Positions 8,219 to 14,810 of a DNA stretch of 19,096 nucleotides are shown here, one piece after another (position 1 is the first letter of the stretch; the number at the start of each line of letters is the position of its first letter). The DNA is from Betaproteobacteria bacterium (lineage in GTDB: Bacteria > Pseudomonadota > Gammaproteobacteria > Burkholderiales > Burkholderiaceae): positions 1 to 19,096 of the forward strand of contig CANIMS010000006.1 of NCBI GenBank assembly GCA_947468785.1, in the 5' to 3' direction. Below the pieces are notes generated by a model. It made no database searches and was not told the DNA's origin. It saw only the letters and a program-made list of their open reading frames with translations. The translations under genes and the position numbers were made by a program.

Positions 8219-8247
8219 AAAAGGAGTTCCGGTGTGGAGCTCCCTTT
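8210..8247 (+). promoter_or_regulatory. spoT ribosome binding site with two competing anti-SD segments
   Basis: The spoT site AGGAG (8222-8226) lies seven bases before the GTG start. CCTTT in the last rpoZ codons (8210-8214) can pair with AAAGG (8220-8224) across a 5-base loop. CTCCCTTT inside spoT codons 3-5 (8240-8247) can instead pair with AAAGGAG (8220-8226) with one bulged C, leaving the GTG in the loop. The two hairpins exclude each other and both hide the site. A ribosome finishing rpoZ would open the first, which suggests translational coupling. Pairing was read by eye; no folding energy was calculated. Confidence 0.4.
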
Positions 8248-10612
8248 AGGTTCGCCCAAATCATCGGAATATGCTGGAGGGACCTCGCCCAATGAGGTCT
8301 CAGTTGTATCAAGTCAAGCAGAGCTTTTGGATCCTGAACCACAAGCCAATCAGAAATCTATCTTAGCCAGTTTATTGGCACAATCAAGTCGTCATTTATT
8401 TGGACCGACCTCCGCCCCGAATTTACCGTTAAAACATCAAGTTGTTTCGATTGAAGGTTTGCTGTCGAAATTGAGTTATCTCAAGCCTGAAGAAATAACG
8501 CTCATTAAAAAAGCATTTCAATTTTCTGATGCCGCTCACTTGGGTCAGTATCGACATAGTGGCGAGCCCTATATTACCCATCCAGTAGCAGTTGCAGAGC
8601 TCTGTGCTACCTGGCGCTTGGATGCACCATCGATCATGGCGGCCTTACTGCATGATGTGATTGAAGATACTGGATGCTCTAAAGCTGATCTAGTTGCAAA
8701 GTTTGGTAATAAAGTTGCTGAGTTAGTTGAGGGCCTTACTAAGCTTGATAAATTAGAGTTTCAGAGTCATGCAGAAGCGCAAGCAGAGAGCTTTCGTAAA
8801 ATGTTCATGGCGATGGCCAGGGATGTACGCGTTATCTTAGTGAAGCTAGCAGACCGTACGCATAATATGCGCACTCTAGATTCAGTACCGATGGAAAAGC
8901 GTCGCAGAGTGGCTGCAGAAACGATCGAGATTTATGCTCCGATTGCACACCGCTTAGGACTCAATATTATTTATCGTGATTTGCAAGATCTGAGTTTTCG
9001 GTTTGCGATGCCGATGCGCTTTCGGGTTATTGAAGGAGCAGTAAAGAGGGCCCGCGGTAATCGCAAAGAGATGGTTGAAAAGATTTTGCAAGCCTCACGG
9101 ATGGCTTTTGCAAAAGCGAATTTAGAAGTAGATCTCAGGGGTCGTGAAAAAACCCTCTTTAGTATCTACAACAAGATGCGTTCTAAGCAGTTAAGCTTTT
9201 CACAAGTATTAGACGTATATGCTTTTAGGGTCACGGTTCACAGTATTGATGAGTGCTACCGTGCCTTAGGTATTTTGCATTCTTTATATAAACCAATGCC
9301 TGGGAAGTTTAAGGATTACATTGCTATTCCTAAGCTCAATGGTTATCAATCACTCCACACAACCCTTTTAGGTCCATCGGGCGTCCCTGTGGAGTTTCAG
9401 ATACGAACTACAGAGATGCATGCGGTGGCAGAAGCTGGTGTCGCCGCACATTGGGCATACAAAGATGGATCACCGGATATGAGTGAAGTTCAAAACCGAG
9501 CTCATCAATGGCTGCAGTCATTAATTGATATTCAGGACAGTAGTGGTGATTCCCAAGAGTTCTTGGAGCACGTGAAGATTGATCTGTTTCCAGATGCCGT
9601 CTATGTCTTTACGCCTAAAGGCCAAATCCGTGCATTACCTCGTGGTGCTACCGCTCTCGACTTTGCTTACTCGATTCATAGTGATTTGGGTAATTCTTGT
9701 GTAGCTGTGAAGATCAATGGATTACAGCTTCCCTTGCGTAGCGAATTAAAGAATGGCGACATTATTGAGGTAGTCACATCGACTAATTCACAGCCCAATC
9801 CTGGCTGGCTAGCTTTTGTGAGAACTGGAAAGGCAAGAGCCTCCATTCGACATTCCCTAAAGACAAAGCATTATTCAGAATCCTTGCAGTTAGGCGAGAG
9901 ACTCTTGGCCAATGCATTACGTCAGCAGGGGGTAGACGGCGCATTGATCACCCCAGAGATTTGGGAAAAACTGCTGCATTGGACGGGTGATAAAAATCGC
10001 GAGGAAGCTTGTGTCAATATCGCTTTAGGTCGACGCTCTCCCCAAGAGCTCGCTATTCGCTTGAAGATTCTGATTGATGATGAGGGTGGATCTGAGCAAA
10101 TGCGTCTTGGTGCTGGAGATTGGGTAACACCTTCTCAGGAGATGCAGCACCATCAAAGACAGGCTATTTTGGTTGATGGACGTGAAGGTAACTCCATTAG
10201 CTTTCAGACCTGCTGTCATCCGATTCCTGGGGATAGCATCATTGGTTATCTCGGTAAGGGCGAAGGTTTGCAAGTTCATTCGAATGAGTGCCCAGTGGCT
10301 TTGCGTATGCTTTCCAAAGATAGTGATAAGTGGGTAGAGGTAGAGTGGGGTAAAGAGTTAAATCGCGAGTTTGAAGTAGATTTAGCTATTGACACCCTGC
10401 AGGGCAAAGGAGTGTTAGCGCGCGTCGCTAGCAGCGTTACTGCAGCTGATTCCAACATCATGAATGTGTCAATGGAAGATCGCTACAAGGAAGATTCAGT
10501 CACGATTCGTTTTACCATTCAGGTATATGACCGCCTCCACTTATCCAAGGTGATGCGAAGCCTGCGAGCAAACCCTGATGTGATGAGAGTGACTCGTACC
10601 AGAGCAATTTAG
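8234..10612 (+). CDS. spoT: Bifunctional (p)ppGpp synthetase/hydrolase, RelA/SpoT family
   Basis: A 792-residue Rsh enzyme that makes and breaks the alarmone (p)ppGpp. In order: an N-terminal stretch of about 65 residues without recognisable domain; the HD hydrolase domain with YRHSGEPYITHP (106-117), HD at 140-141 and ED at 144-145, all intact; the synthetase domain with KFKDYIAIPKLNGYQSLHTT (358-377) and the QIRTTEMHAVAEAGVAAHWAYK block (from 389); a TGS domain (about 455-515); the CCHPIPGD motif (660-667); and a C-terminal ACT domain (about 715-790). The synthetase loop reads KxKD rather than the usual RxKD of bifunctional enzymes and is clearly not the ExDD form of synthetase-only RelA. 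The GTG start is fixed by AGGAG seven bases upstream. E. coli SpoT is 702 residues, the surplus being mostly N-terminal. A separate relA may exist elsewhere. Confidence 0.95.
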   Translation: MELPLGSPKSSEYAGGTSPNEVSVVSSQAELLDPEPQANQKSILASLLAQSSRHLFGPTSAPNLPLKHQVVSIEGLLSKLSYLKPEEITLIKKAFQFSDAAHLGQYRHSGEPYITHPVAVAELCATWRLDAPSIMAALLHDVIEDTGCSKADLVAKFGNKVAELVEGLTKLDKLEFQSHAEAQAESFRKMFMAMARDVRVILVKLADRTHNMRTLDSVPMEKRRRVAAETIEIYAPIAHRLGLNIIYRDLQDLSFRFAMPMRFRVIEGAVKRARGNRKEMVEKILQASRMAFAKANLEVDLRGREKTLFSIYNKMRSKQLSFSQVLDVYAFRVTVHSIDECYRALGILHSLYKPMPGKFKDYIAIPKLNGYQSLHTTLLGPSGVPVEFQIRTTEMHAVAEAGVAAHWAYKDGSPDMSEVQNRAHQWLQSLIDIQDSSGDSQEFLEHVKIDLFPDAVYVFTPKGQIRALPRGATALDFAYSIHSDLGNSCVAVKINGLQLPLRSELKNGDIIEVVTSTNSQPNPGWLAFVRTGKARASIRHSLKTKHYSESLQLGERLLANALRQQGVDGALITPEIWEKLLHWTGDKNREEACVNIALGRRSPQELAIRLKILIDDEGGSEQMRLGAGDWVTPSQEMQHHQRQAILVDGREGNSISFQTCCHPIPGDSIIGYLGKGEGLQVHSNECPVALRMLSKDSDKWVEVEWGKELNREFEVDLAIDTLQGKGVLARVASSVTAADSNIMNVSMEDRYKEDSVTIRFTIQVYDRLHLSKVMRSLRANPDVMRVTRTRAI

Positions 10613-10621
10613 ATTGAATAT

Positions 10622-11122
10622 TCAAAGATATTGAACATCTAAGATTTCGATTTCAGATGGACCTGTAGGTGTTTGAATCTTCACGCAATCACCAAGCCTT
10701 GCCTTGATTAAAGCCTTTGCAATCGGCGATACCCAGCTCACATGACCTTGATCTAAATCGACCTCATCCACACCCACAATCGTAATGGTCGTTTCCTTGC
10801 TAGCTGAAGATCCCGTAACCGGGGCATAAGTAACAGTGGCACCGAAAAACACTTGATCTGCATCGGCATCCCCAGATTTACGAGCCAAATTATCGACAAC
10901 TACTGCAAATTCGAGTCGTTGGTTTAAAAAGCGAATCCGGCGATCAATCTCCCGCAGGCGCTTTTTTCCATAGATATAGTCCCCGTTTTCGGAGCGATCG
11001 CCATTTGATGCCGCCCAATGAACCACCTTCACAACCTCAGGCCGGTCAAGGTTTAGGAGCTGCAGAAGCTCCTTTTTGATGCGTTCATGGCCTGCCGGGG
11101 TAATGTAGTTCTTCTCTTCCAT
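10622..11122 (-). CDS. greB: Transcript cleavage factor GreB
   Basis: A 166-residue factor that enters the secondary channel of stalled RNA polymerase and stimulates cleavage of backtracked RNA. The N-terminal coiled-coil hairpin carries the GreB signature RPEVVKVVHWAASNGDRSENGDY (from residue 27), with tip acids Asp42 and Glu45 that hold the catalytic metal, then KKRLREIDRRIRFLNQRLE. The C-terminal FKBP-like domain follows from about residue 88. The WAAS.GDRSEN.DY and KKRLREIDRR blocks mark GreB rather than GreA. The open frame runs upstream to 11320 across the tRNA-Arg gene, but Met67 of that frame matches the family start and is used here. It converges on spoT, nine bases between stops. 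There is no Shine-Dalgarno sequence; CATAAT lies six bases before the ATG. Confidence 0.95.
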   Translation of the reverse strand: MEEKNYITPAGHERIKKELLQLLNLDRPEVVKVVHWAASNGDRSENGDYIYGKKRLREIDRRIRFLNQRLEFAVVVDNLARKSGDADADQVFFGATVTYAPVTGSSASKETTITIVGVDEVDLDQGHVSWVSPIAKALIKARLGDCVKIQTPTGPSEIEILDVQYL

Positions 11123-11124
11123 GG

Positions 11125-11134
11125 CATAATTATG
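11125..11134. promoter_or_regulatory. Palindromic shared -10 region of greB and tRNA-Arg
   Basis: CATAATTATG is a perfect palindrome, so each strand reads CATAAT, a 5-of-6 match to TATAAT. On the plus strand TGG precedes it (11122-11124), making an extended -10 (TGnCATAAT), and transcription would begin near 11137, four bases before the tRNA. On the minus strand CATAAT (11134-11129) ends six bases before the greB ATG. No good -35 is visible on either strand. Two polymerases could not occupy it together. Confidence 0.45.
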
Positions 11135-11140
11135 GCTGTT

Positions 11141-11217
11141 GCGGCTGTAGCTCAGCTGGATAGAGTACTTGGCTACGAACCAAGGGGTCGTGGGTTCAAT
11201 TCCTGCCAGCCGCACCA
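11141..11217 (+). tRNA. tRNA-Arg (anticodon ACG), CCA encoded
   Basis: A complete cloverleaf can be drawn. The acceptor arms GCGGCTG (11141-11147) and CAGCCGC (11207-11213) pair at all seven positions. The D arm is GCTC/GAGT. The anticodon stem CTTGG/CCAAG encloses the loop CTACGAA, with anticodon ACG at 11175-11177. The T arm GTGGG/CCTGC encloses TTCAATT. The discriminator A and CCA are encoded (11214-11217). A34 would be read as inosine and decode CGU, CGC and CGA. The gene is followed within ten bases by a strong terminator and appears to be transcribed alone. Confidence 0.97.
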
Positions 11218-11226
11218 CCTTATATT

Positions 11227-11260
11227 GGGGCCTAGTTAAAAACTGGGCCCCTTTCATTTT
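11227..11260 (+). terminator. Intrinsic terminator of tRNA-Arg
   Basis: GGGGCCTAGTT (11227-11237) pairs with AACTGGGCCCC (11241-11251) over 11 positions with one T·G pair and an AAA loop. It is followed by TTTCATTTT (11252-11260). A second T run lies at 11266-11273. The hairpin ends before the candidate mlaE promoter, so it separates the tRNA unit from the MCE operon. Confidence 0.85.
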
Positions 11261-11270
11261 GAGGCCTTTT

Positions 11271-11299
11271 TTTACTGCTTTTGCAGATCCCTTTATAGT
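11271..11299 (+). promoter_or_regulatory. Sigma-70-like promoter of the MCE operon, predicted leaderless
   Basis: TTTACT (11271-11276) and TATAGT (11294-11299) are separated by 17 bases, the optimal spacing. The mlaE ATG starts at 11306, seven bases past the last base of the -10 box, exactly where transcription is expected to start. No Shine-Dalgarno sequence precedes the ATG. This is the best promoter in the window because both boxes and the spacing agree. Confidence 0.6.
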
Positions 11300-11305
11300 T
11301 TCATT

Positions 11306-12478
11306 ATGGACATCTCCCAACCCACTCCTGCAGGTCAGACTCCGCCCGTAGCCGTTTGGAGTTCGGTCGATGCTGCAAACGCAAAAATTCTCTTAAGCGG
11401 AACAGTAAACGTATACACGCTCGGTGGTATTTGGACAGAGGTTCAGAGCTCACACAATGCCTGGTTAGCGCAGGGTAATGCCAGCGCCAAGACACTCACA
11501 TTCGATGCATCCCAGGTCGTTTCATTGGATGGCGCAGGGATTGCCTTCTTGATTGATGTACAAGAGGCACAACAAAAGGTGGGCGGTACTTTTACTCTGA
11601 CAGGCTTGGATGCTCGATATCAGCCTTTGTTAAAAGAATTTGATCCGATTAGCAATTTATTTCCCACCCCAGTAGTCAAGCCCCAAAGAAGCTTTATTGT
11701 CAGCACTGGCATGGCTACGCGGAATTTACTAGAAGATGCCAAAGGCTTAATTACCTTTGCAGGTCATCTTGCAGCAGATTTAGTGTGGTCAGTAATGCAT
11801 CCACGCGAGGTGCGATGGGGCGATTTTGTGAATGCCGCAGTACAAGCAGGCATTGCCGCTCTGCCTATTGTCGGTTTAGTCTCCTTTCTCATTGGTGTCA
11901 TTTTGTCTTTCCAAGCGGCTATTGGTATGAAGCAATTTGGGGCAACCTCTTTTGTAGGTCCACTAGCAGCCTTAGGCATTGTCCGTGAAATGGGGCCATT
12001 GATTACGGCCATTCTTCTAGCTGGTCGTTCTTCGGCGGCTTTTGCTGCAGAGATTGGCACCATGACTGTGAATAGTGAAGTGGATGCGCTGGTCACAGGT
12101 GGATTAAGTCCGATTCGATTTTTAGTGGTGCCGCGTGTGCTGGCAGGCATCTTGGTCATGCCCATACTCACCTTGTATGCAGATATTGTGAGTATCTTTG
12201 CATCGATGTTGACGATGCTGGCATATGGAATACCGTTTATTAATTTTTACAACGGCATGATTGCAGCGGTTGGCATCGAAGATATCGCATCTGGCCTTGT
12301 GAAAGCAACGCTGTTCGGTGTAGTGGTATCTGCAGTAGGTTGCTTACGCGGAATGCAGACCGGCACAGGTGCAGCGGCCGTGGGTATCTCTGCAACTAAG
12401 GCTGTGGTTAGCAGCATTGTGATGATTGTGTTGGTAGACGGCATCTTTGCTGTTATCTCCTATAGGACGGGTTTCTAA
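11306..12478 (+). CDS. mlaE: STAS-MlaE fusion, permease of an MCE lipid-transport ABC system
   Basis: A 390-residue inner-membrane permease. Residues about 25-115 form a STAS domain, with FDASQVVSLDGAGIAFLID at 66-84, fused to an MlaE permease domain from about 125 to the end. The permease part has an amphipathic entry helix, about five membrane helices (roughly 183-205, 215-240, 272-300, 330-347, 364-386), and the family EIGTMTVNSEVDAL coupling segment (249-262). It would form the dimeric membrane core that passes lipids between the inner membrane and the MCE ring. The fusion takes the place of a separate MlaB. At the position I align with the functionally important Thr of E. coli MlaB (Thr52) there is Gly76. 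Its TAA overlaps the mlaF ATG by one base. Direction of lipid flow is not readable. Confidence 0.92.
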   Translation: MDISQPTPAGQTPPVAVWSSVDAANAKILLSGTVNVYTLGGIWTEVQSSHNAWLAQGNASAKTLTFDASQVVSLDGAGIAFLIDVQEAQQKVGGTFTLTGLDARYQPLLKEFDPISNLFPTPVVKPQRSFIVSTGMATRNLLEDAKGLITFAGHLAADLVWSVMHPREVRWGDFVNAAVQAGIAALPIVGLVSFLIGVILSFQAAIGMKQFGATSFVGPLAALGIVREMGPLITAILLAGRSSAAFAAEIGTMTVNSEVDALVTGGLSPIRFLVVPRVLAGILVMPILTLYADIVSIFASMLTMLAYGIPFINFYNGMIAAVGIEDIASGLVKATLFGVVVSAVGCLRGMQTGTGAAAVGISATKAVVSSIVMIVLVDGIFAVISYRTGF

Positions 12479-13254
12479 TGGCGATCGACAATCCAAGCTC
12501 CTACGCAATTGACGTGCAAAATCTCACGGTTGGATATGGATCTAATGTGCTGATGAAGGATCTCAACTTCACTGTTAATAACGGTGAAATTTTTGTGATC
12601 TTAGGTGGGTCCGGTTGCGGAAAATCGAGTCTTCTGAAAAATCTATTTGGTCTCTATGAGCCTCTTTCAGGAGATGTGTTTATTGAAGGTCAAAATATTA
12701 CTGCGGCTCAAGGTGTAGATCGTCAAAAAATTATGACGAGCTTTGGCGTGATGTATCAGCAAGGCGCTCTATTTGGTTCAATGAACTTATTAGATAACGT
12801 GACGCTCTTTATGCAGGAATACACCCAACTTAGTCAGAGCGAAATGAATCTATTGGCACGCTGTAAGTTGGATTTAGTGGGCTTACTTCCTTATGAGTCT
12901 TATATGCCTAGTGAAATAAGTGGGGGCATGCAAAAAAGGGCTGCCATTGCGCGGGCTATGGCACTAGATCCTAAAATCTTATTTTTGGATGAGCCCTCAG
13001 CTGGTCTGGATCCGATTACTTCAGCTGATCTGGATAGCACCATCATGGATTTATCAAAAAATTTAGGTATTACCTTTGTGATCGTATCTCATGAATTGGC
13101 AAGTATTTATGCAATTGCTGATAAGGTCATCATGCTAGACAAGGGCGCCAAAGGCATTATTGCTGAGGGTGATCCTAAAGTATTAAGAGACACCAGTTCC
13201 GATCCTCGGGTCCATCAATTCTTCAATCGCATTATGAGCAAGGATGTAGCATGA
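12478..13254 (+). CDS. mlaF: MlaF-like ABC ATPase of the MCE system
   Basis: A 258-residue cytoplasmic ATPase that would power the MlaE-like permease. It has Walker A GGSGCGKS (43-50), Q-loop Gln near 94-95, the signature SGGMQKR (148-154) with Met where most ABC proteins have Gln, Walker B ILFLDEP (167-173), the GLDP D-loop (176-179) and switch His205. SGGMQKR and the ITSADLD stretch are typical of MlaF/Ttg2A. The start overlaps the permease stop (TAATG), and its own stop overlaps the next gene (ATGA), so the subunits are probably made in a fixed ratio by translational coupling. Confidence 0.94.
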   Translation: MAIDNPSSYAIDVQNLTVGYGSNVLMKDLNFTVNNGEIFVILGGSGCGKSSLLKNLFGLYEPLSGDVFIEGQNITAAQGVDRQKIMTSFGVMYQQGALFGSMNLLDNVTLFMQEYTQLSQSEMNLLARCKLDLVGLLPYESYMPSEISGGMQKRAAIARAMALDPKILFLDEPSAGLDPITSADLDSTIMDLSKNLGITFVIVSHELASIYAIADKVIMLDKGAKGIIAEGDPKVLRDTSSDPRVHQFFNRIMSKDVA

Positions 13255-14183
13255 GCAATAACTCTAATCCCAATTATTTTCGTCTCGGCGTATTCGTGCT
13301 TGCTGCAATCGGAGTGTTAGTCGCCGTTATTTTGATCTTTGGTTCAGGCAAGTTCTTCAAGAAATCTTTTTACTTAGAGACCTACATTAAGCAGTCGGTT
13401 ACTGGCTTAGATTCAGGGGCAGCCGTTCGGTTCAGAGGTGTGAAGATTGGACAAGTGACAACGATTGGCTTGACTGGCGACACATACGAAAAGGATTTGC
13501 CTTTTGAGAAGAGGCGGCAGTACGTTGTGGTACGGATGAAAATCTTTGGAGAAGAGCTGACAAGAGAGCAGTTAAATCACTTCGTCAAGGAAAATATGCG
13601 TGCTCGGGTGAAGTCGATGGGCATTACGGGCGTGAATTACATTGAGTTCGATTTTGTACCAAGTGCGAGCGACTATCCACCATTGCCATTTAACTGGGAG
13701 CCAGATTACCCGGTGCTTCCATCAATGCCAAATCAGGCTGATGAAATCATTTCCGGTATTGAGAAATTTATTGCCGCAGCCAATGAAATGAATATCGATC
13801 GTACTCAGAAGAAATTAGATGAGGTCCTTGCAAGTTTGAATAGCATGATGGTTGGTGATGGCAAAGGCAATGAAGGCATTATTCGCTCTGTCAAAGAGCT
13901 CAACACCTTGCTCTCTAGGATAGTAAAAGTTACCGACAAGGATGAATTGAATATTTTGATGCGTGAACTGGTGGGGGCAGTAACCTCTTTACGGCAAACT
14001 ATTACTAGCATTCAGGGTGACACTGGAGCAACGATCGAGAACCTAAAGCAAACCAGTGAAAATCTGAATGAGTTGAGTCGCATTGCAAGCCAATCTCCTG
14101 CTAGCCTAATTTGGGGAGAGCCGCCACCGAAAATTGTCTTACCGATGAATGGCACACAGAGCCCAGCAGGAGTTCAAAAATGA
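13251..14183 (+). CDS. mlaD: MlaD-like MCE domain protein with long helical C-terminus
   Basis: A 310-residue periplasmic protein anchored by one N-terminal helix (about 13-31). An MCE domain (about 40-136) contains the usual VTGLDSGAAVRFRGVKIGQV block. Residues about 162-285 are rich in heptad-like leucines and predicted by eye to be helical, and the tail ends in LIWGEPPP. E. coli MlaD is only 183 residues and ends soon after the MCE domain. The long helix here resembles the architecture of PqiB or Mce proteins, where helices extend the lipid tunnel towards the outer membrane. This fits the next gene, a PqiC-type lipoprotein, and the absence of mlaC. It overlaps mlaF and the lipoprotein gene by ATGA at both ends. 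The mlaD name describes the domain, not a proven ortholog. Confidence 0.9.
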   Translation: MSNNSNPNYFRLGVFVLAAIGVLVAVILIFGSGKFFKKSFYLETYIKQSVTGLDSGAAVRFRGVKIGQVTTIGLTGDTYEKDLPFEKRRQYVVVRMKIFGEELTREQLNHFVKENMRARVKSMGITGVNYIEFDFVPSASDYPPLPFNWEPDYPVLPSMPNQADEIISGIEKFIAAANEMNIDRTQKKLDEVLASLNSMMVGDGKGNEGIIRSVKELNTLLSRIVKVTDKDELNILMRELVGAVTSLRQTITSIQGDTGATIENLKQTSENLNELSRIASQSPASLIWGEPPPKIVLPMNGTQSPAGVQK

Positions 14184-14806
14184 TTCGATTAATTCTATCC
14201 TGTGTAGCTCTGTCCACGTTGATTGCTTGCTCATTACCAACCCGTGCGCCTGTCACACCAAGTTCATGGATGGTATCTCCAGAACGCATGGGAGCGCCTT
14301 ACAAAGCGAGGACGGATTACTGGTTGAAAATTGGCGCAGTTTCAGTAGCGTCTCCTTTTGATGGTAGATCATTGGTTTATCGTTTAGGTGATCAGCGCTA
14401 TGAAAAAGATTTTTACAATGTTTACGCGGCCATCCCCGCTGAAATGATTGCGAGCGCAGAGCGGCAATGGTTTAATCAAGCCAATATTTTTTCATTAACA
14501 ATTGGTGAGGGAAATAGCTTCTTCCCTTATTACACCCTGCAAACAACCATCAATGATTTCTACGGCGATTATCGCGTTCGTCCAGAGGCAGTAGTATCAG
14601 TTGAGTTTGTGCTTGCCGTTGCTAATGCTGGTAAAAGCAATCCCATTATTGGCGTAAATCGTTATTCAAAGCGTATCGCGCTCAAAGACAACACTCCTGA
14701 AGCCCTGATATTGGGACAGCAGCAAGCTTTAGCTGAGATCTTTAAGGAATTTGAGGCACAACTTTATCAATATGCCGGTAATTTACCGAAACCTATAGGA
14801 CAGTAA
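14180..14806 (+). CDS. PqiC/YmbA-type ABC-transport auxiliary lipoprotein
   Basis: A 208-residue lipoprotein with a signal peptide and a lipobox LIAC, the lipid-modified Cys being residue 17 of this start. The rest reads as the ABC-type transport auxiliary lipoprotein family (PqiC/YmbA): [23 protein letters not shown], a region of alternating strands, and a C-terminal helix with [17 protein letters not shown] longer open frame starts at 14111, but only the ATG at 14180 gives a proper lipoprotein signal, and it overlaps the mlaD stop as ATGA. In the E. coli Pqi system the equivalent lipoprotein sits in the outer membrane at the far end of the MCE protein; the same place is inferred here. The residue after Cys is Ser, which does not suggest retention in the inner membrane. 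Confidence 0.82.
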   Translation: MIRLILSCVALSTLIACSLPTRAPVTPSSWMVSPERMGAPYKARTDYWLKIGAVSVASPFDGRSLVYRLGDQRYEKDFYNVYAAIPAEMIASAERQWFNQANIFSLTIGEGNSFFPYYTLQTTINDFYGDYRVRPEAVVSVEFVLAVANAGKSNPIIGVNRYSKRIALKDNTPEALILGQQQALAEIFKEFEAQLYQYAGNLPKPIGQ

Positions 14807-14810
14807 TCAT

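Noticed and set aside
10614..10625. 12-base palindrome TTGAATATTCAA between spoT and greB
   Set aside because: It is perfect but AT-rich, has no loop and no T tail, and overlaps the greB stop. It is too weak for a terminator, with no reason to call an operator between convergent ends.
11123..11320. N-terminal extension of the greB reading frame to 232 residues
   Set aside because: The extra 66 codons run antisense through the tRNA-Arg gene and its terminator. GreB homology begins at Met67 of that frame.
11764..12171. Minus-strand open frame of 135 residues opposite mlaE
   Set aside because: It mirrors the membrane-helix codons of the permease. Its composition is rich in Met, Pro, Ala and Thr, as expected for an antisense shadow.
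14111..14179. Upstream start for the lipoprotein gene (231 residues)
   Set aside because: It would bury the signal peptide 23 residues inside. The ATG at 14180 gives a standard lipobox with Cys17 and overlaps the mlaD stop as ATGA.
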